Assembly: GCA_023392205.1 (NCBI GenBank)
Contig: JAEVZN010000402.1
Coordinates: forward strand, 1 to 7,040
Length of the DNA stretch: 7,040 nt
Reading direction: 5' to 3'
Origin: Pseudomonadota bacterium
GTDB lineage: Bacteria > Pseudomonadota > Alphaproteobacteria > Rhizobiales > Xanthobacteraceae
The position numbers were made by a program, and so were the translations under genes. Below the pieces are notes generated by a model that ran no database searches, was not told the DNA's origin, and saw only the letters and a program-made list of their open reading frames with translations. Shown in pieces: positions 1-6,126 of this stretch (its first letter is position 1; each line of letters starts with the position of its first letter).

Positions 1-30
1 GCGGCATGATCGCCCGCTAGAACCGGCTCT

Positions 31-55
31 GGAACCTTTCGTGTCTGATCCCGTT
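31..55 (+). promoter_or_regulatory. Predicted EcfG-type (general stress response) promoter
   Basis: The sequence shows GGAAC at 31-35 and CGTT at 52-55, separated by exactly 16 bases. This matches the consensus known for the alphaproteobacterial general stress sigma factor EcfG (GGAAC, 16-17 base spacer, CGTT). Transcription would start around 60-63 and give a leader of about 22 bases before the ATG at 84. It is the only such pair I found upstream of a gene here; other GGAAC words (for example near 1070, 2223 and 3321-3325 on the minus strand) lack a correctly spaced CGTT. The stress-like genes downstream fit this assignment. Activity is inferred, not shown. Confidence 0.72.
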
Positions 56-69
56 GCCCTCCCGCGAGC

Positions 70-75
70 AGAGGG
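70..75 (+). promoter_or_regulatory. Ribosome binding site deciding the ATG at 84
   Basis: AGAGGG lies 8 bases before ATG 84. A TTG at 54 opens the same frame further upstream, but it sits inside the -10 element of the predicted promoter and so would not be in the mRNA. The ATG at 84 is therefore preferred. Confidence 0.6.
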
Positions 76-83
76 CAGCATCC

Positions 84-593
84 ATGACCAGTCCAAAAAG
101 CGGTACGAAAACCTCACAATCCGGCGCCAAGGTACAAGGCGGTCTCGCCGAGGCCGCCAGCGATACTTTCTCAAAGGCTGCGGAGCTCGGGCACGCCGCG
201 GCCGGTCAGGCAAAACATGCCGCCGCCGAAACCATGGCCTCGGTTACCGACCAGATGCGGCTCGTGATGGACCAGCAGGTCGAATCCGGCACCGGCGTTG
301 CACTCAATGTCGCCCATTCGATCAAATGTGCAGCCGACGATCTCGACCGGACCGCCCCGCAACTGGCTGGGGTCGTCCATGCATGCGCCGACGCGCTTGA
401 AAATTACGCCGACAATCTTAGCGAACAATCCGCGGAAGACGTGTGGCGCGATGCACAGACTTTTGCGCGCAAGCAGCCGGCTCTCGTGTTCGGACTGGCA
501 GCACTTGCGGGCTTTCTCGCCTATCGCACCGTGCAAAGCGGCCTGACCGTGAAATCACCGCCGATCCAGCCCGGCCCGCGCGGCAAGCGATGA
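84..593 (+). CDS. Alanine-rich helical protein with C-terminal membrane anchor (stress-operon protein)
   Basis: A 169-residue protein of unknown biochemical function. Residues 1-20 are polar and probably disordered. Residues 20-125 are Ala/Asp/Gln-rich and should be largely helical. Residues about 129-150 form one small-residue hydrophobic segment introduced by R-K-Q-P, followed by a short basic tail ending G-K-R. This layout (soluble helix, then basic residue plus QP plus a Gly/Ala-rich membrane segment) recalls ElaB/YqjD and rhizobial proteins annotated as nutrient deprivation-induced; that resemblance is from memory of the families and is not a proven homology. The start is ATG 84, chosen because it lies downstream of the predicted EcfG promoter and has an AGAGGG site. 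It is the first gene of a four-gene operon, 41 bases before the holin-like gene. The likely place of action is the inner face of the cytoplasmic membrane. Confidence 0.72.
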   Translation: MTSPKSGTKTSQSGAKVQGGLAEAASDTFSKAAELGHAAAGQAKHAAAETMASVTDQMRLVMDQQVESGTGVALNVAHSIKCAADDLDRTAPQLAGVVHACADALENYADNLSEQSAEDVWRDAQTFARKQPALVFGLAALAGFLAYRTVQSGLTVKSPPIQPGPRGKR

Positions 594-634
594 GGACCGG
601 GACAGCGATCTGACCACAGGGAGCTGGTTGAGGG

Positions 635-1024
635 ATGCAAAACGACATACGCGATACGGGGTTCGCCAGGGCGCTGTCCGATCTGTTTGGCGATCTCAGT
701 GACCTGCTGCGCAAGGAAATCCAACTTGCTCGCGCCGAACTATCCCACAAATTATCGGCGCAAATTCAGGCGGTGGCTTGGTATGCCGTCGCCGGATTGT
801 TCGCGCTGCTGATGTTGATCATGGCGATGATTGCGCTGGCTTACGGGATCGCCTCATACGGTTTCGCCGTGCATTGGTCGTTCCTGATTGTTGCCGGCGT
901 TAGCGGACTGATTGCAGGTCTGGCGGTGATGATCGGCCGCTCTCAGGCAGATGGCCTCGTCCCCGAGCGCACCATCAAACAGGTCAAACAGGATATCGCG
1001 GCTGCCAAGGAGCAATTCTCATGA
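635..1024 (+). CDS. Phage holin family / YqjE-like inner membrane protein (DUF1469, Phage_holin_3_6)
   Basis: A 129-residue integral membrane protein. An amphipathic N-terminal helix (residues about 8-45, with a KEIQLARAEL stretch) precedes two transmembrane segments at about 47-71 and 80-101. The C-terminal tail, PERTIKQVKQD (110-120), is typical of this family. The length matches the 120-140 residues usual for YqjE-like proteins. The family name derives from holins, but chromosomal members next to YqjD-type genes are not phage lysis genes and no other phage gene is present here. AGGGAG at 618-623 is the likely ribosome binding site, 11 bases from the start. The stop overlaps the next ATG (ATGA at 1021-1024), so translation is probably coupled. 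The role is probably envelope or membrane adaptation; the precise function is unknown. Confidence 0.85.
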   Translation: MQNDIRDTGFARALSDLFGDLSDLLRKEIQLARAELSHKLSAQIQAVAWYAVAGLFALLMLIMAMIALAYGIASYGFAVHWSFLIVAGVSGLIAGLAVMIGRSQADGLVPERTIKQVKQDIAAAKEQFS

Positions 1025-1596
1025 CTAACGATAACTCGCTCGCCGATCGCGTCGTCGGATTGGTGAAGCGGAACCCTGAAGGCCTTCTGCTGCTCGGCGC
1101 CGGCATTGCATTGATGTTCCGTGCAATGCCCAAGGCTGACGATTCTCCGAAGCTTCGTCGTGCGAAAGCTGCCGCGCGGGCGATGAAAGCGGATTCCGAC
1201 GAAGCCTTGGGGCGTGTCGGCAATGCGCTTCATGAGGCCGGCGATTACACATCCGAAGCCGCTGCAAAATTCGCGCATAATGCGGCCGATCTAGGCGAGG
1301 CAGCCCGGCGCAACACCCAACGCTATGCACGCGAAACTCAGCGTGTAATCAAATCCACCCTTCGCCGGCAACCGATGACCGTTGCCGTTGCGGGAATCGC
1401 GGCCGGTGCGGGACTCGCGGCCCTCCTTCCGGCGACACGCATGGAAGAAGACGTGTTCGCTCCTGCAGCCGCCCGCCTGTCCGGCGCTGCCACCGAAATG
1501 ACCCATTCCCTGCGCGAAGCGGCCACCTCCGCGATCGACGAGACCTTGGCCGAGAATGCTTCGCGCGGCGAGACACCTGATCGGAGCGAAAAATGA
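1021..1596 (+). CDS. Alanine-rich protein with two hydrophobic segments, stress operon
   Basis: A 191-residue protein that I cannot assign to a named family with confidence. A hydrophobic segment at residues about 18-34 follows K-R-N-P, and a second at about 114-137 follows R-R-Q-P. Between them lies a charged, Ala-rich region (about 45-110) likely to form long amphipathic helices, and the C-terminal 50 residues are also predicted helical and polar. Each (N/Q)P-hydrophobic unit resembles the anchor of the first gene of the operon and those of the DUF3618 protein. AAGGAG at 1007-1012, 8 bases before the ATG, is a strong ribosome binding site. The start overlaps the upstream stop by ATGA, and so does its own stop with the next gene. 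It is probably membrane-associated with the helical region in the cytoplasm. Confidence 0.78.
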   Translation: MTNDNSLADRVVGLVKRNPEGLLLLGAGIALMFRAMPKADDSPKLRRAKAAARAMKADSDEALGRVGNALHEAGDYTSEAAAKFAHNAADLGEAARRNTQRYARETQRVIKSTLRRQPMTVAVAGIAAGAGLAALLPATRMEEDVFAPAAARLSGAATEMTHSLREAATSAIDETLAENASRGETPDRSEK

Positions 1597-2330
1597 CCGA
1601 TCGCGAACTCGATGAACTCGAGCGTGAGGTTGCCGCGAGCCGGGCACGCCTCTCGTCTAATCTGTCGATCCTGAGCAATCCCGACACCTATACCGATCTC
1701 AAGTATACCATTCAGCATCAGGCTGAAACGACGAAGGACCAGGCGACCGACGCCATCAAGGAGCGTGCCGGTTCTCTGGTTGCCTCTCTCGTCGAGGATA
1801 TCAAGGCGCGCGCGGCGGCCAATCCGGCTGCAACGCTTGCGATCGGCGCCGGGATTGCGTGGCGGCTTGCCAAGCATCCGCCCGTATCTGCTGCGCTGAT
1901 CGGGCTCGGCCTGTTCAGCCTGCTTCGCACCCCGCCACAACATTCAGCGGATTATCTCGAACTCGCGCGCGAGCGTCTGGCGGAGCAGGCAGGTGACGCG
2001 GCGTCTGTCGTAACCGACAAGATCGCGGAAGCTTCAATCGCCGTGAAAGACAAGGCCGGCGAACTGGCCGATCAGGCGAGCGCGCAGGCAAAGGACACGA
2101 TGCACCGTCTCGCGCATACCGGCGAAGCCATGGTCGAAGGCGCCGGCTCCCGCGCAGAGAGGCTGATCGAGTCGGCCGGCGCGAAGGGTCGTGACTTCTA
2201 CGATCGCGCCGAGCATGAGTTGGAACCGTATATGGAGCGCATGGAGCCACGCAACGCGCTGCTTGTGGGCGCTGCGGGCCTTGCTGTCGCGGCCGCCATC
2301 GGCATTGCCTACCAGCGCGACCGTGCCTGA
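1593..2330 (+). CDS. DUF3618 domain protein with LEA-like helical region
   Basis: A 245-residue protein. Residues 1-30 (E-L-E-R-E-V-A-A-S-R-A-R-L and onward) match the DUF3618 signature, an N-terminal helix common in alphaproteobacteria and actinobacteria. Two closely spaced hydrophobic stretches follow at about 77-91 and 95-112, the first introduced by A-N-P and the second by K-H-P-P. Residues about 121-215 are rich in Ala, Lys, Asp and Glu in amphipathic repeats (such as KDKAGELADQA), resembling group 3 LEA or apolipoprotein-like helices. A last hydrophobic segment at about 219-240 follows E-P-R-N. The function is unknown; a membrane-bound stress protectant or membrane-shaping protein is inferred. 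GGAG at 1583-1586 is 6 bases before the ATG, which overlaps the preceding stop (ATGA). It is the last gene of the operon and ends 21 bases from the converging methyltransferase gene. Confidence 0.83.
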   Translation: MTDRELDELEREVAASRARLSSNLSILSNPDTYTDLKYTIQHQAETTKDQATDAIKERAGSLVASLVEDIKARAAANPAATLAIGAGIAWRLAKHPPVSAALIGLGLFSLLRTPPQHSADYLELARERLAEQAGDAASVVTDKIAEASIAVKDKAGELADQASAQAKDTMHRLAHTGEAMVEGAGSRAERLIESAGAKGRDFYDRAEHELEPYMERMEPRNALLVGAAGLAVAAAIGIAYQRDRA

Positions 2331-2351
2331 TGAAGTGGCAAGTTTGAGGAT

Positions 2352-3299
2352 TCAGGCCTCTGACGCTGCTGGCTTCGTCGCAAGTAGGACGTTGCCGCAG
2401 GCATAGGTCGCACGCGATTGCTGATCGAGCCCTGACAGCATCTCGCGCCAGAAGGCATCCCCGGCCGGGTGTGCCAGGATGTCGTCGAGCCTCATCTGCC
2501 CCAGGCGGCTGCGCGACGATTTCGGAAGCGCAGCGAATAGGCCGCGCAGGATCCATGTCACGGCGTAATCCGGACCCTGATGCGGCATCGTTGATATATT
2601 CTCGATCCTGAACCCCTCTGCTTCGAAGAGCGAACGAAGGCCCTCCTGCGTCGCGTTGAAATAGTGCGACGGATAGCCGTGAACAGGCTGCAGGAACGGC
2701 CAGTCGATCCAGACCTTGCCGCCCGGCTTCAGCATGCGGCGTATTTCGGCAACGATCTCCCAGGGCCTGGAGGTGTGCTCCAGCACGGCAAAACATCCAA
2801 TGCCATCGAAAGCGTTATCGACGATCGGATAACGGCCGTCAGCCGCGACGACGAGATCTGCCGACAACGACGGATAGATTTCGAGATAGAGGCAATTGTC
2901 ATACACGGTTTGCCGCAGACCGCAGCCGAGATCGAGGAAATTGCGGTCCGGATGCGCGGACATTTCTGCGACAAACGGACCGAAATCCGCGTTGGCGCTC
3001 TCGGCCTGATAGTCGGCCGCCGTCAGATGCCGGCCGGTATGGACCGGAAAAGTCGTCGCTGCGGGCGACTCCGATAGATCGAGCAATTGCGAGAAGCGAG
3101 TGAATTTTTCTTTCCGGAAGGCCTCAAGCTGGGTCACACTATCCGGATCGATCTGTCTACGTCCCTCGTCCCGTCCGAAAGAACGGAAATGCTTCAACGG
3201 ATTCATGCCGCTGGCAGCAACATCCGGGTTGGCGCCGAGATAGGCTTTGGCATTGAAATTCTCTTCGGTGGCAAGCACCAGCAGTTTCAAAACTCGCAC
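2352..3299 (-). CDS. Class I SAM-dependent methyltransferase with glycosyltransferase-associated N-terminal motif
   Basis: A 315-residue predicted methyltransferase; the acceptor is unknown. The SAM-binding motif I is F-L-D-L-G-C-G at 121-127, the acidic motif II region lies near 150-155 (VAADG), and the post-motif stretch A-V-L-E-H at 171-175 is followed by K-P-G-G at 191-194, as in Methyltransf_11/25 proteins. Residues 14-48 hold a separate short element (NPDVAASGMNPLKHF, then G-R-D-E-G-R), a motif I know from glycosyltransferases and surface-polysaccharide proteins, which hints at a glycan or lipid-linked sugar acceptor. The start is GTG at 3299, supported by GGGAG 6 bases upstream. The gene is divergent from the Rieske oxygenase gene (87-base gap) and convergent with the stress operon. 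No terminator is evident in the 21-base convergent gap. Confidence 0.82.
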   Translation of the reverse strand: MRVLKLLVLATEENFNAKAYLGANPDVAASGMNPLKHFRSFGRDEGRRQIDPDSVTQLEAFRKEKFTRFSQLLDLSESPAATTFPVHTGRHLTAADYQAESANADFGPFVAEMSAHPDRNFLDLGCGLRQTVYDNCLYLEIYPSLSADLVVAADGRYPIVDNAFDGIGCFAVLEHTSRPWEIVAEIRRMLKPGGKVWIDWPFLQPVHGYPSHYFNATQEGLRSLFEAEGFRIENISTMPHQGPDYAVTWILRGLFAALPKSSRSRLGQMRLDDILAHPAGDAFWREMLSGLDQQSRATYACGNVLLATKPAASEA

Positions 3300-3305
3300 T
3301 CAGGG

Positions 3306-3310
3306 CTCCC
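3306..3310 (-). promoter_or_regulatory. Ribosome binding site supporting the GTG start at 3299
   Basis: On the minus strand GGGAG ends 6 bases before the GTG codon at 3299-3297. This favours the full 315-residue reading, which keeps the N-terminal NPDVA motif, over later in-frame starts. Confidence 0.55.
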
Positions 3311-3374
3311 GAATTCCAGCGTTCCAAGTTAGCATATTCATTGAGATATCGTCCCGCCGGCGTGCTTTTCGACC

Positions 3375-3380
3375 AAGGAA
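3375..3380 (+). promoter_or_regulatory. Ribosome binding site of the Rieske oxygenase gene
   Basis: AAGGAA ends 6 bases before ATG 3387. A nearby ATG at 3380 is in another frame, so this spacing selects 3387. Confidence 0.55.
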
Positions 3381-3386
3381 TGACCG

Positions 3387-4553
3387 ATGTTGTCCGACAG
3401 CGGCCCCGACTGGCGCGCAGCACTTTATGACGACCGCGCTTTTGCCGCGGAGCAGCGCCGGCTTCGACAAATCTGGACGTTTGTGGGAATGACGTCCGAA
3501 CTGCCCCGGCACAATGACTGGCTGCGCGCCAACCTCTGGGGCCAGTCGATTTTCGTGCAGAATTTCGGCGGGACGCTGCGGGGGTTCAAAAACAGCTGTG
3601 TTCATCGTCACTTTCCGATCCGGACCACAGACCGCGGCAACGGTACGGTGCAATGCCCTTTCCATCACTGGACCTACGACGGGAACGGACGGCTGACCGG
3701 CATCCCGATGAGTAAGGACCTTTTCGGTACGTCACCAAAGGGCATGGATACGGGCCTCGAAGCGGTCGCCGTCGAGACATGCGGCTCGCTGATCTTTGCC
3801 CGCCTGCCGGACTCAAATTCACAGGAGCGCCTTGCTGATTTTCTCGGCCCGGCAGCACCGATCCTGGCGCTGTTGTCGGCGGGCGCATACCGTCCGGACA
3901 CGGCGCTGATCGAAATGGCCGCCAACTGGCGGCTGTCTGTGCATATGACGCTCGACGATTATCATCTCGTCGCCGTTCATCCGAGCACCTTCGGCAAGGA
4001 CGGTTATCTGAAAGCCGATCTGCCGCGCTATTACCGGTTCGGTGCCCATAGCAGCTATTTCACGGAAGGCGATGAAGGTGAATTGCACCGGATGAGCGAG
4101 GAATGTGCCGCGCGCCTCTATACACCGCGCGGTTATCGGATCTTTTCGATCTTTCCGAACCTCTCGGTCATCCAGGTCGAGGCGATGTATCGCTGGTATA
4201 TCGCCATTCTCCAGCATAGACCGCTGGCCAGGGACCGCACCGCGATGCGCGCGACTTTTTTTCCCGCCCCCTTCTGGCGTCCCAAGGGCCAACTCGACCG
4301 GATCACCGATCCGCTGCAGGCGCCGATCCGCGCCTTGCTGTACCGACATTACTTTCATCGCATCCTGAACGAAGATAAGGAGATCTGCGAACGGCATCAA
4401 ACGGTCGTTGGCCCGTCGCGCGCGCTCCCTCGCCTCGGCGCACATGAGGAGCGCATTGCCTGGTTCGAGGACACCTACCGCGATCTCGCCGGACATCCGG
4501 CCGCCCCCTCCCTAGCTGCCGTTCGCGGCAAACACTCCTTCGGACATTTCTAG
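3387..4553 (+). CDS. Rieske [2Fe-2S] non-heme iron oxygenase, alpha subunit
   Basis: A 388-residue oxygenase that should use O2 and reducing equivalents to hydroxylate, demethylate or desaturate an unknown substrate. The N-terminal Rieske domain (about 30-140) has the cluster ligands C71-x-H73 and C90-x2-H93 (CVH and CPFHH). The C-terminal catalytic domain has D190-x2-H193-x4-H198 (DDYHLVAVH), which supplies the bridging Asp and two iron-binding His. D330 in NEDKEICERHQ fits the position of the third iron ligand. All key residues are therefore present. The length is shorter than the roughly 420-450 residues of naphthalene dioxygenase-type alpha subunits and nearer to alpha-only (alpha3) oxygenases such as KshA-like enzymes. 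No beta subunit, ferredoxin or reductase gene is next to it. Placement ahead of a P450 and an acyltransferase suggests lipid or secondary-metabolite tailoring rather than aromatic degradation; this is inference. Confidence 0.92.
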   Translation: MLSDSGPDWRAALYDDRAFAAEQRRLRQIWTFVGMTSELPRHNDWLRANLWGQSIFVQNFGGTLRGFKNSCVHRHFPIRTTDRGNGTVQCPFHHWTYDGNGRLTGIPMSKDLFGTSPKGMDTGLEAVAVETCGSLIFARLPDSNSQERLADFLGPAAPILALLSAGAYRPDTALIEMAANWRLSVHMTLDDYHLVAVHPSTFGKDGYLKADLPRYYRFGAHSSYFTEGDEGELHRMSEECAARLYTPRGYRIFSIFPNLSVIQVEAMYRWYIAILQHRPLARDRTAMRATFFPAPFWRPKGQLDRITDPLQAPIRALLYRHYFHRILNEDKEICERHQTVVGPSRALPRLGAHEERIAWFEDTYRDLAGHPAAPSLAAVRGKHSFGHF

Positions 4554-4621
4554 ATCTGATCGCGCCTGATCAAACGACAGCCCGGTGACATACGGCGGAA
4601 TTCTTTCATTACAGCACCTCA

Positions 4622-4646
4622 TGCGGCACAATGATTTTTGGCCGCA
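4622..4646. repeat. Inverted repeat TGCGGC / GCCGCA between Rieske and P450 genes
   Basis: TGCGGC (4622-4627) and GCCGCA (4641-4646) are perfect 6-base inverted arms around a 13-base AT-rich loop, with TTTT at 4650-4653 shortly after. GGCCGC at 4640-4645 is repeated directly at 4657-4662. It could be a weak terminator for the Rieske gene or an operator for the P450 gene; the sequence does not decide between them. The rest of the 169-base gap (4554-4722) shows no gene and no clear promoter. Confidence 0.3.
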
Positions 4647-4712
4647 ATCTTTTAGAGGCCGCGTTTCACGAAGGGGCCTGTTGGCACCCGGCCGAAATTC
4701 CCGCCGGTATCC

Positions 4713-4716
4713 GGAG
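4713..4716 (+). promoter_or_regulatory. Ribosome binding site supporting the TTG start of the P450
   Basis: GGAG ends 6 bases before TTG 4723. The first in-frame ATG lies only at residue 32 (4816), which would remove the proline-rich N-terminus usual for P450s, so the TTG is preferred. Confidence 0.55.
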
Positions 4717-4722
4717 TAGTTC

Positions 4723-6126
4723 TTGAAGCCCTTTATTCCCCCCTACCCGCCGCGATTTCCCAGTCCAATTCCCGACTGGAAGCGGCTCCTGATAGCCCGC
4801 AAGAACTTTCTGGCCATGTGGGAGGAGTCAGCCTTTGAAATCGAATACGATATCGACCGTGTCTTCCTGCGGCAGACCTTCCTGTGCAACAGCCCGGAGT
4901 CCGTGAAATTCGCCTTCACACAGCATAACCCGAGTTTCGAACGGAAAAGCCCGCAGATGCGGCACGCCCTCGCGCCGCTTCTCGGCGATGGCTTGTTCAT
5001 CAGCGATGGAGCGACCTGGCGAACACGCCGCCCGATTGTAGCGTCCATTCTCCACGGGTCCAAGCTTGCGGAGTTCGAGCCCGCAATCATGGGCGCGGTT
5101 CTCGACACAAGGCAGCGCTGGCAGACCTCCAACGGACAAACGCTGGATATTCTGGAAGAATCCGCGCGGCTGACCGCCGACGTTATCTGCCGTACCCTGT
5201 TCGGGATGCAGTTGAGCGCGGAATATGCCGGGCAAGTGATATCGGCCTTCAGCGATTATCAGCGCGAGGTCCCGCAGACCGATCTGATTTCGCTGCTCGG
5301 ACTTCCGGACTGGCTGCCGCGCCGGCACAGCCCCAGGCTCCGGCAAACTGCGGCACAGATCCATACCGCACTCGACGATATCCTCGCGGCTTACCGACGG
5401 CAGGACATCACGGACAACGCGGTGATCGGCCGGTTGTTGGCGGCGCAGGACGAAAACGGGCAGCCCCTGTCGGATGAAGCCCTGCGCAACGAAATCGCGG
5501 TGCTGTTCATGGCGGGACACGAGACCACGGCCAACAGCCTGGCCTGGACATGGTATCTGCTGTCACAGGCTCCGGATGTTGAGGCGCGGCTGCATGCGGA
5601 AATTGACTCCGTTCTGGGTGGTCGCCTTCCGACGCTGAAGGATCTGCCGCATCTGGTCTACACGCGAGCGGTTTTCGACGAGGCGCTGCGGCTTTATCCG
5701 CCCGTCCCGATCCTCGCCCGTGAAGCCGTCCGGGAGGAGCATTTCCGCGAGCATCGGATCAGGAAAGGCGCGCTGGTTCTGGTCGTGCCGTGGCTGCTGC
5801 ATCGGCATCGAAAATACTGGGACGAGCCGGATCGCTTCTATCCCGATCGTTTTCTTCCCGAACATTCCGCAAGCCTGTCGAAATATGCCTACGTGCCGTT
5901 CAGCATCGGCCCCAGGGTCTGCGCCAGCAGTTCCTTCGGTTTGACGGAAGCCGTCCTTTGTCTCGCGACACTTGCGCAAGCCTTTGTGTTGCGCCTGAAA
6001 CCGGGACACGTCGTGGCACCGGTCGCGCGGCTCACCTTGCGGCCCGACGGCGGACTCCCGATGAATGTGTATGCCCGGAGCCACCCGGATCACTTTCCCG
6101 ATACGAGAAACCCCGCCCTAACATGA
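4723..6126 (+). CDS. Cytochrome P450 monooxygenase
   Basis: A 467-residue heme monooxygenase; the substrate is unknown. Features in order: a proline-rich N-terminus (residues 3-18) without a membrane anchor, so probably soluble; helix C W99-x3-R103, which binds a heme propionate; the I-helix oxygen-activation motif A-G-H-E-T-T at 264-269; the K-helix E320-x2-R323; the P-D-R-F element at 374-377; and the heme loop F393-S-I-G-P-R-V-C400, with C400 as the axial thiolate. The usual Gly two residues after this Cys is Ser (C-A-S), and the second residue of the loop is Ser rather than the common Gly. The length is typical or slightly long for a bacterial P450. The TTG start is supported by GGAG. The stop overlaps the acyltransferase start by ATGA, so the two are almost certainly co-translated. 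No ferredoxin or ferredoxin reductase gene is present in the window. Confidence 0.93.
   Translation: MKPFIPPYPPRFPSPIPDWKRLLIARKNFLAMWEESAFEIEYDIDRVFLRQTFLCNSPESVKFAFTQHNPSFERKSPQMRHALAPLLGDGLFISDGATWRTRRPIVASILHGSKLAEFEPAIMGAVLDTRQRWQTSNGQTLDILEESARLTADVICRTLFGMQLSAEYAGQVISAFSDYQREVPQTDLISLLGLPDWLPRRHSPRLRQTAAQIHTALDDILAAYRRQDITDNAVIGRLLAAQDENGQPLSDEALRNEIAVLFMAGHETTANSLAWTWYLLSQAPDVEARLHAEIDSVLGGRLPTLKDLPHLVYTRAVFDEALRLYPPVPILAREAVREEHFREHRIRKGALVLVVPWLLHRHRKYWDEPDRFYPDRFLPEHSASLSKYAYVPFSIGPRVCASSSFGLTEAVLCLATLAQAFVLRLKPGHVVAPVARLTLRPDGGLPMNVYARSHPDHFPDTRNPALT

Larger units (their letters stand above)
3300..3386. promoter_or_regulatory. Divergent intergenic region (methyltransferase / Rieske oxygenase)
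   Basis: These 87 bases must hold the start signals for the methyltransferase gene to the left and the Rieske oxygenase gene to the right. The centre (about 3322-3350) is clearly more AT-rich than its surroundings. A TTCCA word occurs twice (3314-3318 and 3322-3326). A possible but weak + strand pair is TTCCAA (3322-3327) and GATATC (3345-3350) with a 17-base spacer. No convincing sigma-70 or EcfG promoter can be assigned on either strand. Confidence 0.35.

Noticed and set aside
3..20. Possible tail of an upstream gene ending in TAG at 18-20
   Set aside because: Only six codons are visible, so coding cannot be judged.
41..400. GTG-start open frame overlapping the first gene
   Set aside because: It is Arg-rich and low in hydrophobic content, as expected for an out-of-frame shadow, and the frame starting at 84 has better signals.
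635..1024. Prophage or lysis cassette, suggested by the holin family name
   Set aside because: No endolysin, structural or integrase genes nearby; the neighbours are stress-type membrane proteins and the gene resembles chromosomal yqjE.
2346..2360. GAGG/CCTC arms in the convergent gap as a possible terminator
   Set aside because: Only 4 paired bases, overlapping the methyltransferase stop, with no T-run on either strand.
1915..2796. Long minus-strand open frame (293 codons)
   Set aside because: It crosses the ends of two well-supported genes, is rich in Arg/Cys/Pro and shows no recognisable motif; a high-GC shadow.
3819..4496. Minus-strand open frame (225 codons) inside the Rieske gene
   Set aside because: The plus strand encodes all expected Rieske and iron ligands here; the antisense frame has no recognisable domain.
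4557..4572. TGATC/GATCA hairpin just after the Rieske stop
   Set aside because: A 5-base AT-containing stem with no T-tract; too weak to call a terminator.
4681..4700. TTGGCAC resembling the -24 half of a sigma-54 promoter
   Set aside because: No TTGC-type -12 element follows at the required spacing.
4828..5520. Minus-strand open frame (230 codons) inside the P450 gene
   Set aside because: The opposite strand holds P450 motifs in the correct order; the antisense product has no family features.
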